This document shows, piece by piece, positions 1-18,000 of a stretch of 64,000 nt of DNA. The DNA is from Bugula neritina. Its lineage: Eukaryota; Bryozoa; Gymnolaemata; Cheilostomatida; Bugulidae. The position numbers and the translations under genes were made by a program. The DNA lies in assembly GCA_964035545.1 (NCBI GenBank), contig CAXIUT010000236.1, forward strand, positions 1 through 64,000, given 5' to 3'. The stretch's first letter is position 1. Each line of letters begins with the position of its first letter. The notes beneath the pieces are model-generated. The model saw only the letters and a program-made list of their open reading frames with translations. It searched no databases and was not told the DNA's origin.

Positions 1-3000
1 GATTATTAGAATATAAACTATATAATATAATAGAGAATATAAACTATATATAATAGAGAATATAAACTATACAATATAATAGAGAATATAAACTATACAA
101 TATAATAGAGAAGTATAAACTATATAATATAATAGAGAATATATACTATATAATATAATAGAGAATATAAACTATATAATATAATAGAGAATATAAACTA
201 TATAATATAATAGAGAGTATAAACTATATAAATATAATAGAGAGTATAAACTATATAATATAATAGAGAATATAAACTATATAATATAATAGAGAATATA
301 AACTATATAATATAATAGAGAATATATACTATACAATATAATAGAGAATATAAACTATATAATATAAATAGAGAATATAAACTATATAATATAATAGAGA
401 GTATAAACTATACAATATAATAGAGAAGTATATACTATATAATATAATAGAGAGTATAACTATATAATATAATAGAGAATATAAACTATATAATATAATA
501 GAGAATATAAACTATATAATATAATAGAGAATATATACTATATAATATAATAGAGATATAAACTATATAATATAATAGAGAATATATACTATATAATATA
601 ATAGAGAAGTATAAACTATATAATATAATAGAGAATATAAACTATATAATATAATAGAGAAGTATAAACTATATAATATAATAGAGAATATAAACTATAT
701 AATATAATAGAGAATATAAACTATATAATATAATAGAGAATATAAACTATATAATAGAATAGAGAATATATACTATACAATATAATAGAGAGTATATAAC
801 TATATAATATAATAGAGAATATAAACTATATAATATAATAGAGAATATAAACTATATAATATAATAGAGAATATATACTATATAATATAATAGAGAATAT
901 AAACTATATAATATAATAGAGAATATAACTATACAATATAATAGAGAATATAAACTATATAATATAATAGAGAATATATACTATAAAATATAATAGAGAA
1001 TATAAACTATATAATATAATAGAGAATATATACTATATAATATAATAGAGAGTATAAACTATATAATATAATAGAGAATATAAACTATATAATATATAGA
1101 GAAGTATAAACTATACAATATAAAGAGAATATATACTATATAATATAATAGAGATATAAACTATATAATATAATAGAGAAGTATAAACTATACAATATAA
1201 TAGAGAATATAATCTATATAATATAATAGAGAGTATATACTATATAATATAATAGAGAGTATAAACTATATAATATAATAGAGAATATAAACTATATAAT
1301 ATAATAGAGAATATAAACTATATAATATAATAGAGAATATAAACTATATAATATAATAGAGTATATAAACTATATAATATAATAGAGAATATAAACTATA
1401 TAATATAATAGAGAATATAAACTATATAATATAATAGAGAGTATATACTATACAATATAATAGAGAATATAAACTATATAATATAATAGAGAATATAAAC
1501 TATACAATATAATAGAGAATATAAACTATATAATATAATAGAGAATATAAACTATATAATATAATAGAGAATATATACTATATAATATAATAGAGAATAT
1601 AAACTATATAATATAATAGAGATATATACTATATAATATAAAGAGAATATAAACTATATAATATAATAGAGAATATAAACTATATAATATAATAGAGAAT
1701 ATAAACTATATAATATAATAGAGAATATATACTATACAATATAATAGAGAATATAAACTATATAATATAATAGAGAATATATACTATATAATATAATAGA
1801 GAATATAAACTATATAATATAAATAGAGAATATAAACTATATAATATAATAGAGAGTATAAACTATACAATATAATAGAGAATATATACTATATAATATA
1901 ATAGAGAGTATAAACTATATAATATAATAGAGAGTATAAACTATATAATATAATAGAGAATATAAACTATATAATATAATAGAGTATATACTATATAATA
2001 TAATAGAGAGTATAAACTATATAATATAATAGAGAATATAAACTATATAATATAATAGAGAATATATACTATATAATATAATAGAGAATATAAACTATAT
2101 AATATAATAGAGAATATAAACTATATAATATATAGAGAATATAAACTATATAATATAATAGAGAATATAAACTATATAATATAATAGAGAGTATAAACTA
2201 TATAATATAATAGAGAGTATAAACTATATAATATAATAGAGAATATAAACTATATAATATAATAGAGAATATAAACTATACAATATAATAGAGATTATAA
2301 ACTATATAATATAATAGAGAATATAAACTATACAATATAATAGAGAATATAAACTATATAATATAATAGAGAATATAATACTATATAATATAATAGAGAG
2401 TATAAACTATATAATATAATAGAGAATATAAACTATATAATATAATAGAGAATATAAACTATACAATATAATAGAGAATATAAACTATATAATATAATAG
2501 AGAATATAAACTATATAATTAAATAGAGATATAAACTATATAATATAATAGAGAATATAAACTATATAATATAATAGAGAGTATATACTATATAATATAA
2601 TAGAGAATATAAACTATATAATATAATAGAGAGTATAAACTATATAATATAATAGAGAATATAAACTATATATTATAATAGAGAATATAAACTATATAAT
2701 ATAATAGAGAATATAAACTATAATATTATAATAGAGAATATAAACTATATTATAATAGAGAATATAAACTATATAATATAATAGAGAATATACACTATAT
2801 AATATAATAGAGAGTATAAACTATATAATATAATAGAGAATATAAACTATATAATATAATAGAGAATATAAACTATATAATATAATAGAGAGTATAAACT
2901 ATATAATATATATAGAGAGTATAAACTATATAATATAATAGAGAGTATAAACTATATAATATAATAGAGAGTATAAACTATATAATATAATAGAGAATAT

Positions 3001-6000
3001 AAACTATACAATATAATAGAGAGTATATACTATATAATATAATAGAGAATATAAACTATATAATATAATAGAGAATATAAACTATAATATAATAGAGAAT
3101 ATAAACTATATAATATAATAGAGAGTATAAACTATATAATATAATAGAGAATATAAACTATATAATATAATAGAGAGTATATACTATATAATATAATAGA
3201 GAATATAAACTATATAATATAATAGAGAGTATAAACTATATAATATAATAGAGAATATAAACTATACAATATAATAGAGAATATAAACTATATAATATAA
3301 TAGAGTATATACTATATAATATAATAGAGAATATAAACTATATAGATATATATAGAGAGTATATACTATATAATATAATAGAGAATATAAACTATATGAT
3401 ATAATAGAGAGTATAAACTATATAATATAATAGAGAATATAAACTATATCAATATAATAGAGAATATAAACTATATAATATAATAGAGAATATAAACTAT
3501 ATAATATAATAGAGAATATAAACTATATAATATAATAGAGAGTATAAACTATATAATATAATAGAGAGTATAAACTATATAATATAATAGAGAATATATA
3601 ACTATATAATATAATAGAGAGTATATACTATATAATATAATAGAGAATATAAACTATATAATATAATAGAGAATATAAACTATATAATATAATAGAGAAT
3701 ATAAACTATATAATATAATAGAGAATATAAACTATATAATATAATAGAGAATATAAACTATATAATATAATAGAGAATATAACTATATAATATAATAGAG
3801 AATATAAACTATATAATATAATAGAGAATATAAACTATATAATATAATAGAGAATATAAACTATATAATATAATAGAGATATAAACTATATAATAATAGA
3901 GAAGTATAAACTATATAATATAATAGAGAATATAACTATATAATATAATAGAGAATATAAACTATATAATATAATAGAGAATATAAACTATATAGTATAA
4001 TAGAGAATATAAACTTATAATATAATAGAGAATATAAACTATATAATATAATAGAGAATATAACTATATAATATAATAGATAAGATATACTATATAATAT
4101 AATAGAGAAGTATAAACTATAATATAATAGAGAATATAAACTATATAATATAATAGAGAATATAAACTATATAATATAATAGAGAATATATACTATATAA
4201 TATAATAGAGAATATAAACTATATAATATAATAGAGAATATAAACTATATAATATAATAAGAATATAAACTATATAATATAATAGAGAATATAAACTATA
4301 TAGTATAATAGAGAGTATATACTATATAATATAATAGAGAATATAAACTATATAATTTAATAGAGAATATAAACTATATAATATAATAGAGAATATAAAC
4401 TATATAATATAATAGAGATATAAACAATATAATATAATAGAGAATATATACTATAATATAATAGAGAATATAAACTATATAATATAATAGAGAATATATA
4501 CTATATAATATAATAGAGGATATAAACTATATAATATAATAGAGTATATACTATATAATATAATAGAGAATATAAACTATATAATATAATAGAGAGTATA
4601 TACTATATAATATAATAGAGAATATAAACTATATAATTAATAGAGAGTATAAACTATATAATATAATTAGAGAGTATATACTATACAATATAATAGAGAA
4701 TATAAACTATATAATATAATAGAGAATATATACTATACAATATAATAGAGAATATAAACTATATAGTATAATAGAGAATATAAACTATATATATAATAGA
4801 GAATATATACTATATAATATAATGAGAATATAAACTATATAATATAATAGAGAATATAAACTATATAATATAATAGAGAGTAAACTATATAATATAATAG
4901 AGAATATAAACTATATATATAATAGAGAATATAAACTATATAATATAATAGAGAATATATACTATATAATATAATAGAGAATATAAACATATAATATATA
5001 GAGAATATAAACTATATAATATAATAGAGAGTAAACTATATAATATAATAGAGAATATAAACTAAATAATATAATAGAGAGTATAAACTATATAATATAA
5101 TAGAGAGTATATACTATATAATATAATAGAGAATATAAACTATATAATATAATAGAGAATATAAACTATATAATATAATAGAGAGTAAACTATATAATAT
5201 ATAGAGAATAGAAACTAAATAATATAATAGAGAATATAAACTATATAATATATAGAGAATATATACTATATAATATAATAGAGAATATAAACTATATAAT
5301 ATAATAGAATATATAAACTATAAATATAATAGAGAATATAAACTATATAATATAATAGAGAGTATAAACTATATAATATAATAGAGAGTATAAACTATAC
5401 AATATAATAGAGAATATATACTATATAATATAATAGAGAGTATATACTATATAATATAATAGAGAATATAAACTATATAATATAATAGAGAGTATAAACT
5501 ATAATATAATAGAGAATATATACTATATAATATAATAGAGATTATAAACTATATAATATAATAGAGAATATAAACTATATAATATAATAGAGAGTATAAA
5601 CTATAATATAATAGAGAATATATACTATACAATATAATAGAGAGTATACACTATATAATATAATAGAGAATATAAACTATATAATATAATAGAGTATATA
5701 CTATATAATATAATAGAATATAAACTATATAATATAATAGAGAGTATAAACTATATAATATAATAGAGAATATAAACTATATAATATATATAGAGAATAT
5801 ATACTATATAATATAATAGAGAATATAAACTATATAATATAATAGAGAATATAAACTATATAATATAATAGAGAATATAAACTATACAATATAATAGAGA
5901 GTATACTATATAATATATAGAGATATAAACTATATAATATAATAGAGAGTATATACTATATAATATAATAGAGAGTATATACTATATAATATAATAGAGA

Positions 6001-9000
6001 ATATAAACTATATAATATAATAAAGAATATAAACTATATAATATAATAGAGAGTATATACTATATATATAATAGAGAATATAAACTATATAATATAATAG
6101 AGAATATAAACTATATAATATAATAGAGAATATAAACTATATATATGAGAGTATATACTTATAATATAATAGAGAATATAAACTATATAATATAATAGAG
6201 AATATAAACTATATAATATAATAGAGATTATAAACTAAATAATATAATAGAGATTAAACTATATAATATAATAGAGAGTATATACTATATAATATAATAG
6301 AGATATATACTATATAATATAATAGAGAATATAAACTATATATATAATAGAGAGTATAAACTATATAATATAATAGAGAATATAAACTATATAATATAAT
6401 AGAGAATATAAACTATATAATATAATAGAGAATATAATACTATATAATATAATAGAGAATATAAACTATATAATATAATAGAGAATATAAACTATATAAT
6501 ATAATAGAGAATATAAACTATATAATATAATAGAGAGTATAAACTATATAATATAATAGAGAGTATAAACTATATAATATAATAGAGAATATATACTATA
6601 TAATATAATAGAGAGTATATACTATATAATATAATAGAGAGTATAAACTATATAATATAATAGAGAGTATAAACTATAATATAATAGAGAATATATACTA
6701 TATAATATAATAGAGAATATAAACTATATAATATAATAGAGAATATATACTATATAATATAATAGAGAAGTATAAACTTATATATTATTAGAATATATAC
6801 TATATATAATAGAGATTATAAACTATATAATATAATAGAGAGTATAAACTATATAATATAATAGAGATATAAACTATATAATATAATAGAGAATATAAAC
6901 TATATAATATAATAGAGAATATAAACTATATAATATAATAGAGATATAAACTATATAATTAATAGAGAGTATATAAACTATATAATATAATAGAGAATAT
7001 ATACTATATAATATAATAGAGAAGTATAAACTATATAATATAATAGAGAATATTAAACTATATAATATAATAGAGAATATAAACTATATAATATAATAGA
7101 GAATATAAACTATAATAATATAATAGAGAATATATACTATATAATATAATAGAGAATATAAACTATATAATATAATAGAGAATATATACTATATAATATA
7201 ATAGAGAATATAAACTATATAATATAATAGAGAATATAAACTATATAATATAATAGAGAATATAAACTATATAATATAATAGAGAATATATACTATATAA
7301 TATAATAGAGAATATATACTATATAATATAATAGAGAATATAAACTATATAGATATAATAGAGAGTATAAACTATATAATATAATAGAGAATATAAACTA
7401 TATAATATAATAGAGAGATATATACTATATATATATTAGAGAGTATAAACTATATATATAATAGAGAGTATAAACTATATAATATAATAGAGAATATAAA
7501 CTATATAATATAATAGAGAATATAAACTATATAATATAATAGAGAGTATAAACTATATAATATAATAGAGTATAAACTATATAATATAATAGAGAGTATA
7601 AACTATATAATATAATAGAGAGTATAAACTATATATATAATAGAGAGTATAAACTATATAATATAAATAGAGAATATAAACTATATAATATAATAGAGAA
7701 TATATACTATATAATATAATAGAGAGTATAAACTATATAATATAATAGAGAGTATAAACTATATAATATAATAGAGAATATAAACTATATAATATAATAG
7801 AGAATATAAACTATATAATATAATAGAGAATATAAACTATATAATATAATAGAGAATATAAACTATATAATATAATAGAGAATATAAACTATATAATATA
7901 ATAGAGAATATAAACTATATAATATAATAGAGAATATAAACTATATAATATAATAGAGAATATAAACTATATAATATAATAGAGATTATAAACTATATAA
8001 TATAATAGAGAATATAAACTATATAATATAATAGAGAGTATAAACTATATAATATAATAGAGAATATAAACTATATAATATAATAGAGAATATAAACTAT
8101 ATAATATAATAGAGAGTATAAACTATATAATATAATAGAGAGTATAAACTATATAGTATAATAGAGAATATAAACTATATAGTATAATAGAGAATATAAA
8201 CTATATAATATAATAGAGAATATAAACTATATAATATAATAGAGAATATAAACTATATAGTATAATAGAGAATATAAACTATACAATATAATAGAGAGTA
8301 TAAACTATATAGTATAATAGAGAGTATATACTATATAATATAATAGAGAATATAAACTATATAATATAATAGAGAATATAAACTATATAATATAATAGAG
8401 AGTTATACTATATAATATAATAGAGAATATAAACTATATAGTATAATAGAGTATAAACTATATAATATAATAGAGAATATAAACTATATAATATAATAGA
8501 GAATATAAACTATAATATAATAGAGAGTATAAACTATATATATAATAGAGAGTATAAACTATATAATATAATAGAGAGTATAAACTATATAATATAATAG
8601 AGAGTATAAACTATATAATATAATAGAGAGTATAAACTATATAGTATAATAGAGAGTATAAACTATATAGTATAATAGAGAATATATACTATATAATATA
8701 ATAGAGAATATAACTATATAATATAATAGAGAATATAAACTATATAATATAATAGAGAATATATACTATACAATATAATAGAGAATATAAACTATATAGT
8801 ATAATAGAGAATATAAACTATATAATATAATAGAGAGTATAAACTATATAATATAATAGAGAATATAAACTATATAATATAATAGAGAGTATAAACTATA
8901 TAATATAATAGAGAATATATACTATATAATATAATAGAGAATATAAACTATATAATATAATAGAGAATATAAACTATACAATATAATAGAGAATAATAAA

Positions 9001-12000
9001 CTATATAGTATAATAGAGAGTATATACTATATAATATAATAGAGAATATAAACTATATGAATATAATAGAGAATATAAACTATTATAATATATAATAGAG
9101 AATATAAACTATATAATATAATAGAGAATATAAACTATATAATATGATAGAGTATATACTATATAAGTATAATAGAGTATATACTATATAATATAATAGA
9201 GAAGTATAAACTATATAATATAATAGAGAATATATACTATACTAATATAATAGAGAATATAAACTATATAATATAATAGAGAATATATACTATATAATAT
9301 AATAGAGAGTATAAACTATATAATATAATAGAGAATATAAACTATATAATATAATAGAGAGTATAAACTATATAGTATAATAGAGAATATAAACTATATA
9401 ATATATTAGAGAGTATAAACTATATAATATAATAGAGAATATAAACTATATAATATAATAGAGAATATAAACTATATAATATAATAGAGAAGTATATATA
9501 CTATATAATATAATAGAGAATATAAACTATATAATATAATAGAGAATATAAACTATATAATATAATAGAGAGTATAAACTATATAATATAATAGAGAATA
9601 TAAACTATATAATATAATAGAGAGTATAAACTATATAATATAATAGAGATATATACTATATAATATAATAGAGAATATAAACTATATAATAAATAGAGAA
9701 TATATACTATACAATATAATAGAGAATATAAACTATATAGATAATAGAGAGTATATACTATATAATATAATAGAGAGTATAAACTATATAATATAATAGA
9801 GAATATAAACTATATAATATAATAGAGAATATAAACTATATAATATAATAGAGAATATAAACTATATAAGTATAATAGAGAAGTATATACTATATAATAT
9901 AATAGAGAATATAAACTATATAATATAATAGAGAATATAAACTATATAATATAATAGAGAATATATACTATACAATATAATAGAGAATATAAACTATATA
10001 ATATAATAGAGAGTATAAACTATATAATATAATAGAGAGTATAAACTATATAATATAATAGAGAATATAAACTATATAATATAATAGAGAATATAAACTA
10101 TATAATATAATAGAGAATATAAACTATATAGTATAATAGAGAATATATACTATATAATATAATAGAGAATATAAACTATATAATATAATTGAGAATATAA
10201 ACTATATAATATAATAGAGAGTATAAACTATATAATATAATAGAGAATATAAACTATATAATATAATAGAGAGTATAAACTATATATTATAATAGAGATT
10301 ATAAACTATATAATATAATAGAGAATATAAACTATATATATAATAGAGAATATAAACTATATAATATAATAGGAGAATATAAACTATATAATATAATAGA
10401 GAATATAAACTATATAATATAATAGAGAATATAAACTATATAATATAATAGAGAGTATAAACTATATAATATAATAGAGAGTATAAACTATATAATATAA
10501 TAGAGAGTATAAACTATATAATATAATAGAGAGTATAAACTATATAAGTATAATAGAGAATATAAACTATATAGTATAATAGTAGAATATAAACTATATA
10601 ATATAATAGAGAATATAAACTATATAATATAATAGAGAATATAAACTATATAATATAATAGAGAGTATAAACTATATAATATAATAGAGAGTATAAACTA
10701 TATAATATAATAGAGAGTACATACTATATAATATAATAGAGAGTATAAACTATATAATATAATAGAGAATATATACTATATTGATATAATAGAGAATATA
10801 TACTATATAATATAATAGAGAATATATACTATATAATATAATAGAGAATATAAACTATACAGTATAATAGAGAATATAAACTATATAATATAATAGAGAG
10901 TATAAACTATATAATATAATAGAGAGTATAAACTATATAATATAATAGAGAGTATAAACTATATAATATAATAGAGAGTATAAACTATATAATATAATAG
11001 AGAATATAAACTATATAGTATAATAGAGAATATAAACTATATAATATAATAGAGAATATAAACTATATAATATAATAGAGAGTATAAACTATATAGTATA
11101 ATAGAGAATATATACTATATATATAATAGAGAATATAAACTATATAATATAATAGAGAGTATAAACTATATAATATAATAGAGAGTATAAACTATATAAT
11201 ATATAAGAGAGTATATACTATATAATATAATAGAGAATATAAACTATATAGTATAATAGAGAATATAAACTATATAATATAATAGAGAATATAAACTATA
11301 CAATATAATAGAGAATATAAACTATATAATATAATAGAGAATATAAACTATATAATATAATAGAGAATATAAACTATACAATATAATAGAGAATATAAAC
11401 TATATAATATAATAGAGAATATACTATATAATATAATAGAGAGTATAAACTATATAATATAATAGAGAGTATAAACTATATAATATAATAGAGAGTATAA
11501 ACTATATAATATAATAGAGAATATAAACTATATAATATAATAGAGAATATAAACTGTATAATATAATAGAGAATATAAACTATACAATATAATAGAGAAT
11601 ATATACTATATAATATAATAGAGAGTATAACTATATAATATAATAGAGTATATAACTATATAATATATAGAGAATTATAAAGCTATACAATATAATAGAG
11701 AATATACTATACATTTAAATTACATATATATATAGATAAACTATATAATATAATAAGAGATATAACTACTATATAATATAATAGAGAATATATACTATAC
11801 AATATAATAGAGAATATAAACTATATAATATGAGATAGAGAGTATAAACTATATAATATAGATAGAGAATATAAACTATAATATATAGATATGAACTATA
11901 TAATAATATGCATATATAATATACTATATAATAGAGAATATAAACTATATAATATAATAGAGAATATATACTAGATAATATAATAGAGGATATACTATAT

Positions 12001-15000
12001 AATATAATAGATATATACTATAATATATAAATATATATATTATTTATTAGAGATTATAAACTATATAATATTAATGTAGAGAGTATAAACTATATAATAT
12101 AATAGAGAATATAAACTATACAATATAATAGAGAATATAAACTATATAATATAATAGAGAATATAAACTATATAATATAATAGAGAATATAAACTATATA
12201 ATATAATAGAGAATATATTACTATATAATGATATTATAGAGAATATAACTATACATATAATAGAGAATATATACTATAATTTAATAGAGAATATAAACTA
12301 TATAATATAATAGAGAGTATAAACTATATAATATAATAGAGAATATAAACTATATAATATAATAGAGAGTATAAACTATATAATATAATAGAGAATATAA
12401 ACTATATAATATAATAGAGAATATAAACTAAATAATATAATAGAGAGTATAAACTATATAATATAATAGAGAATATAAACTATATAATATAATAGAGAAT
12501 ATATACTACATAATATAATAGAGAGTATAAACTATATAATATAATAGAGAATATAAACTATATAATATAATAGAGAATATAAACTATACAATATAATAGA
12601 GAATATAAACTATATAGTATAATAGAGAATATAAACTATATAATATAATAGAGAGTATAAACTATATAATATAATAGAGAATATAAACTATACAATATAA
12701 TAGAGAATATAAACTATATAATATAATAGAGAATATAAACTATATAATATAATAGAGAATATATACTATATAATATAATAGAGAATATAAACTATATAAT
12801 ATAATAGAGATATATACTATATATATATAATAGAGAATATAAACTATATATTATAATAGAGAATATAAACTATATAATATAATAGAGAGTATAAACTATA
12901 TAATATAATAGAGAATATATACTATATAATATAATAGAGAGTATATACTATACAATATAATAGAGAATATAAACTATATAATATAATAGAGAATATAAAC
13001 TATATAATATAATAGAGAATATAAACTATATAATATAATAGAGAGTATAAACTATATAATATAATAGAGAATATAAACTATATAATATAATAGAGAGTAT
13101 AAACTATATAATATAATAAGAGAATATAACTATATAATATAATAGAGAGTATATACTATATAATATAATAGAGAATATAAACTATATAATATAATAGAGA
13201 ATATAAACTATATAATATAATAGAGAATATATACTATATAATATATAGAGAATATAAACTATATAATATAATAGAGAGTATATACTATATAGTATATTAG
13301 AGAATATAAACTATATAATATAATAGAGAATATAAACTATATAATATAATAGAGAATATATACTATATAATATAATAGAGAATATAAACTATATAATATA
13401 ATAGAGAATATAAACTATAATATAATAGAGAATATAAACTATATAATATAATAGATAATATATACTATATAATATAATAGAGAATATAAACTATATAATA
13501 TAATAGAGAATATAAACTATATAATATAATAGAGAATATAAACTATATAATATAATAGAGAGTATATACTATATAATATAATAGAGAATATAAACTATAT
13601 AATATAATAGAGAATATTACTATATAATATAATAGAGAATATAAACTATATAGTATAATAGAGAATATAAACTATATAATATAATAGAGAATATAAACTA
13701 TATAATATAATAGAGAATATATACTATATAATATAATAGAGAATATAAACTATATAATATAATAGAGAATATAAACTATAATATAATAGAGAATATAAAC
13801 TATATAATATAATAGATAATATAAACTATATAATATAATAGAGAATATAAACTATATAATATAATAGAGAATATACTATATAATATATAGAATATACTAT
13901 AGTATAGAGAATATAAACTATATATATAGATAATATAAACTATATAATATAATAGAGAATATAAACTATATAATATAATAGATAATATAAACTATATAAT
14001 ATAATAGAGAATATAAACTATATAATATAATAGAGAGTATATACTATATAATATAATAGAGAATATAAACTATATAATATAATAGAGAATATAAACTATA
14101 TAGTATAATAGAGAATATAAACTATATAATATAATAGAGAGTATAAACTATATAATATAATAGAGAATAAAACTATTAATATAATAGAGAATATAAACTA
14201 TATAATATAATAGAGAATATAAACTATATAATATAATAGAGAGTATAAACTATATAATATAATAGAGATTATAAAACTATATAATATAGTAGAGAGTATA
14301 TACTATATAATATAATAGAATATAAACTATATAATATAATAGAGAATATAAACTATATAATATAATAGAGAGTATAAACTATATAATATAATAGAGAATA
14401 TAAACTATATAATATAATAGAGAATATAAACTATATAATATAATTAGAGAATATAAACTATATAATATAATAGAGAATATAAACTATATAATATAATAGA
14501 GGAGTATAAACTATATAATATAATAGAGAATATAAACTATACAATATAATAGAGAGTATATACTATATAATATAATAGAGAATATAAACTATATAATATA
14601 ATAGAGAGTATAAACTATATAATATAATAGAGAATATAAACTATATAATATAATAGAGAATATAAACTATATAATATAATAGAGAATATAAACTATATAA
14701 TATAATAGAGAATATAAACTATATAATATAATAGAGAGTATAAACTATATAATATAATAGAGAATATAAACTATACAATATAATAGAGAGTATATACTAT
14801 ATAATTATAATAGAGAATATAAACTATATAATATAATAGAGAATATAAACTATATAATATAATAGAGAATATAAACTATATAATATAATAGAGAATATAA
14901 ACTATATAATATAATAGAGAGTATAAACTATATAATATAATAGAGAATATAAACTATATAATATAATAGAGAGTATATACTATATAATATAATAGAGAAT

Positions 15001-15027
15001 ATAAACTATATAATATAATAGATAATA
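1..15027 (+). repeat. 26-bp AT-rich satellite, forward arm
   Basis: This is an uninterrupted tandem array of a 26-bp monomer with core AGAGAATATAAACTATATAA followed by TATAAT, roughly 575 copies. Monomers differ mainly at three places: GAAT or GAGT, TAAAC or TATAC, and TATAAT, TACAAT or TAGTAT. Single-base indels are frequent, and 11,680-12,060 is badly scrambled. The array starts before the window. No gene is visible in it. An AT-rich satellite of this size could be centromeric or pericentromeric, but that is inference. Confidence 0.97.
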
Positions 15028-15081
15028 TATTCTCTATTATATTATATATGTTTTATATTCTCTATTATATTATATAGTATA
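15028..15081. other. Inversion junction (loop) of the satellite palindrome
   Basis: Orientation switches here. The sequence at 15,000-15,027, including an unusual GATA variant in place of GAGA, is matched in reverse complement by 15,082-15,109. That leaves a 54-bp spacer, about two monomers, containing an odd TATATGTTTTATATTC stretch. A short local palindrome also spans 15,011-15,044. This is the hairpin loop of a long inverted repeat, or the turn of a fold-back artefact. Confidence 0.85.
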
Positions 15082-18000
15082 TATTATCTATTATATTATA
15101 TAGTTTATATTCTCTATTATATTATATAGTATATACTCTCTATTATATTATATAGTTTATATTCTCTATTATATTATATAGTTTATACTCTCTATTATAT
15201 TATATAGTTTATATTCTCTATTATATTATATAGTTTATATTCTCTATTATATTATATAGTTTATATTCTCTATTATATTATATAGTTTATATTCTCTATT
15301 ATATTATATAGTATATACTCTCTATTATATTGTATAGTTTATATTCTCTATTATATTATATAGTTTATACTCTCTATTATATTATATAGTTTATATTCTC
15401 TATTATATTATATAGTTTATATTCTCTATTATATTATATAGTTTATATTCTCTATTATATTATATAGTTTATATTCTCTATTATATTATATAGTTTATAC
15501 TCTCTATTATATTATATAGTTTATATTCTCTATTATATTATATAGTATATACTCTCTATTATATTGTATAGTTTATATTCTCTATTATATTATATAGTTT
15601 ATACTCTCTATTATATTATATAGTTTATATTCTCTATTATATTATATAGTTTATATTCTCTATTATATTATATAGTTTATATTCTCTATTATATTATATA
15701 GTTTATATTCTCTATTATATTATATAGTTTATACTCTCTATTATATTATATAGTTTATATTCTCTATTATATTATATAGTTTATATTCTATTATATTATA
15801 TAGTATATACTCTCTACTATATTATATAGTTTATATTCTCTATTATATTATATAGTTTATACTCTCTATTATATTATATAGTTTATATTCTCTATTATAT
15901 TATATAGTTTATATTCTCTATTATATTATATAGTTTATATTCTCTATTATATTATATAGTTTATACTCTCTATTATATTATATAGTTTATATTCTCTATT
16001 ATACTATATAGTTTATATTCTCTATTATATTATATAGTTTATATTCTCTATTATATTATATAGTATATACTCTCTATTATATTATATAGTTTATATTCTC
16101 TATTATATTATATAGTTTATATTATCTATTATATTATATAGTTTATATTCTCTATTATATTATATAGTTTATATTATCTATTATATTATATAGTTTATAT
16201 TCTCTATTATACTATATAGTTTATATTCTCTATTATATTATATAGTTTATATTCTCTATTATATTATATAGTTTATATTCTCTATTATATTATATAGTTT
16301 ATATTATCTATTATATTATATAGTTTATATTCTCTATTATATTATAGTTTATATTCTCTATTATATTATATAGTTTATATTCTCTATTATATTATATAGT
16401 ATATATTCTCTATTATATTATATAGTTTATATTCTCTATTATATTATATAGTTTATATTCTCTATTATACTATATAGTTTATATTCTCTATTATATTATA
16501 TAGTATATATTCTCTATTATATTATATAGTTTATATTCTCTATTATATTATATAGTATATACTCTCTATTATATTATATAGTTTATATTCTCTATTATAT
16601 TATATAGTTTATATTCTCTATTATATTATATAGTTTATATTCTCTATTATATTATATAGTATATATTATCTATTATATTATATAGTTTATATTCTCTATT
16701 ATATTATAGTTTATATTCTCTATTATATTATATAGTTTATATTCTCTATTATATTATATAGTATATATTCTCTATTATATTATATAGTTTATATTCTCTA
16801 TTATATTATATAGTTTATATTCTCTATTATACTATATAGTATATACTCTCTATTATATTATATAGTTTATATTCTCTATTATATTATATAGTATATATTC
16901 TCTATTATATTATATAGTTTATATTCTCTATTATATTATATAGTTTATATTCTCTATTATATTATATAGTTTATACTCTCTATTATATTATATAGTTTAT
17001 ATTCTCTATTATATTATATAGTTTATACTCTCTATTATATTATATAGTTTATATTCTCTATTATATTATATAGTTTATACTCTCTATTATATTATATAGT
17101 TTATATTCTCTATTATATTATATAGTTTATATTCTCTATTATATTATATAGTTTATATTCTCTATTATATTGTATAGTATATACTCTCTATTATATTATA
17201 TAGTATATATTCTCTATTATATTATATAGTTTATACTCTCTATTATATTATATAGTTTATATTCTCTATTATATTATATAGTTTATATTCTCTATTATAT
17301 TATATAGTATATATTCTCTATTATATTATATAGTTTATATTCTCTATTATATTATATAGTATATATTCTCTATTATATTATATAGTTTATATTCTCTATT
17401 ATATTATATAGTTTATATTCTCTATTATATTGTATAGTTTATATTCTCTATTATATTATATAGTTTATACTCTCTATTATATTATATAGTTTATATTCTC
17501 TATTATACTATATAGTTTATATTCTCTATTATATTGTATAGTTTATATTCTCTATTATATTATATAGTTTATATTCTCTATTATATTATATAGTTTATAC
17601 TCTCTATTATATTATGTAGTATATATTCTCTATTATATTATATAGTTTATATTCTCTATTATATTATATAGTTTATACTCTCTATTATATTATTTAGTTT
17701 ATATTCTCTATTATATTATATAGTTTATATTCTCTATTATATTATATAGTTTATACTCTCTATTATATTATATAGTTTATATTCTCTATTATATTATATA
17801 GTTTATACTCTCTATTATATTATATAGTTTATATTCTCTATTATATTATAGTATATATTCTCTATTATATTGTATAGTTTATATTCTCTATTATATTATA
17901 TAGTATATATTCTCTATTATATTATATAGTTTATATTCTCTATTATATTATATAGTTTATATTCTCTATTATATTATATAGTTTATATTCTCTATTATAT

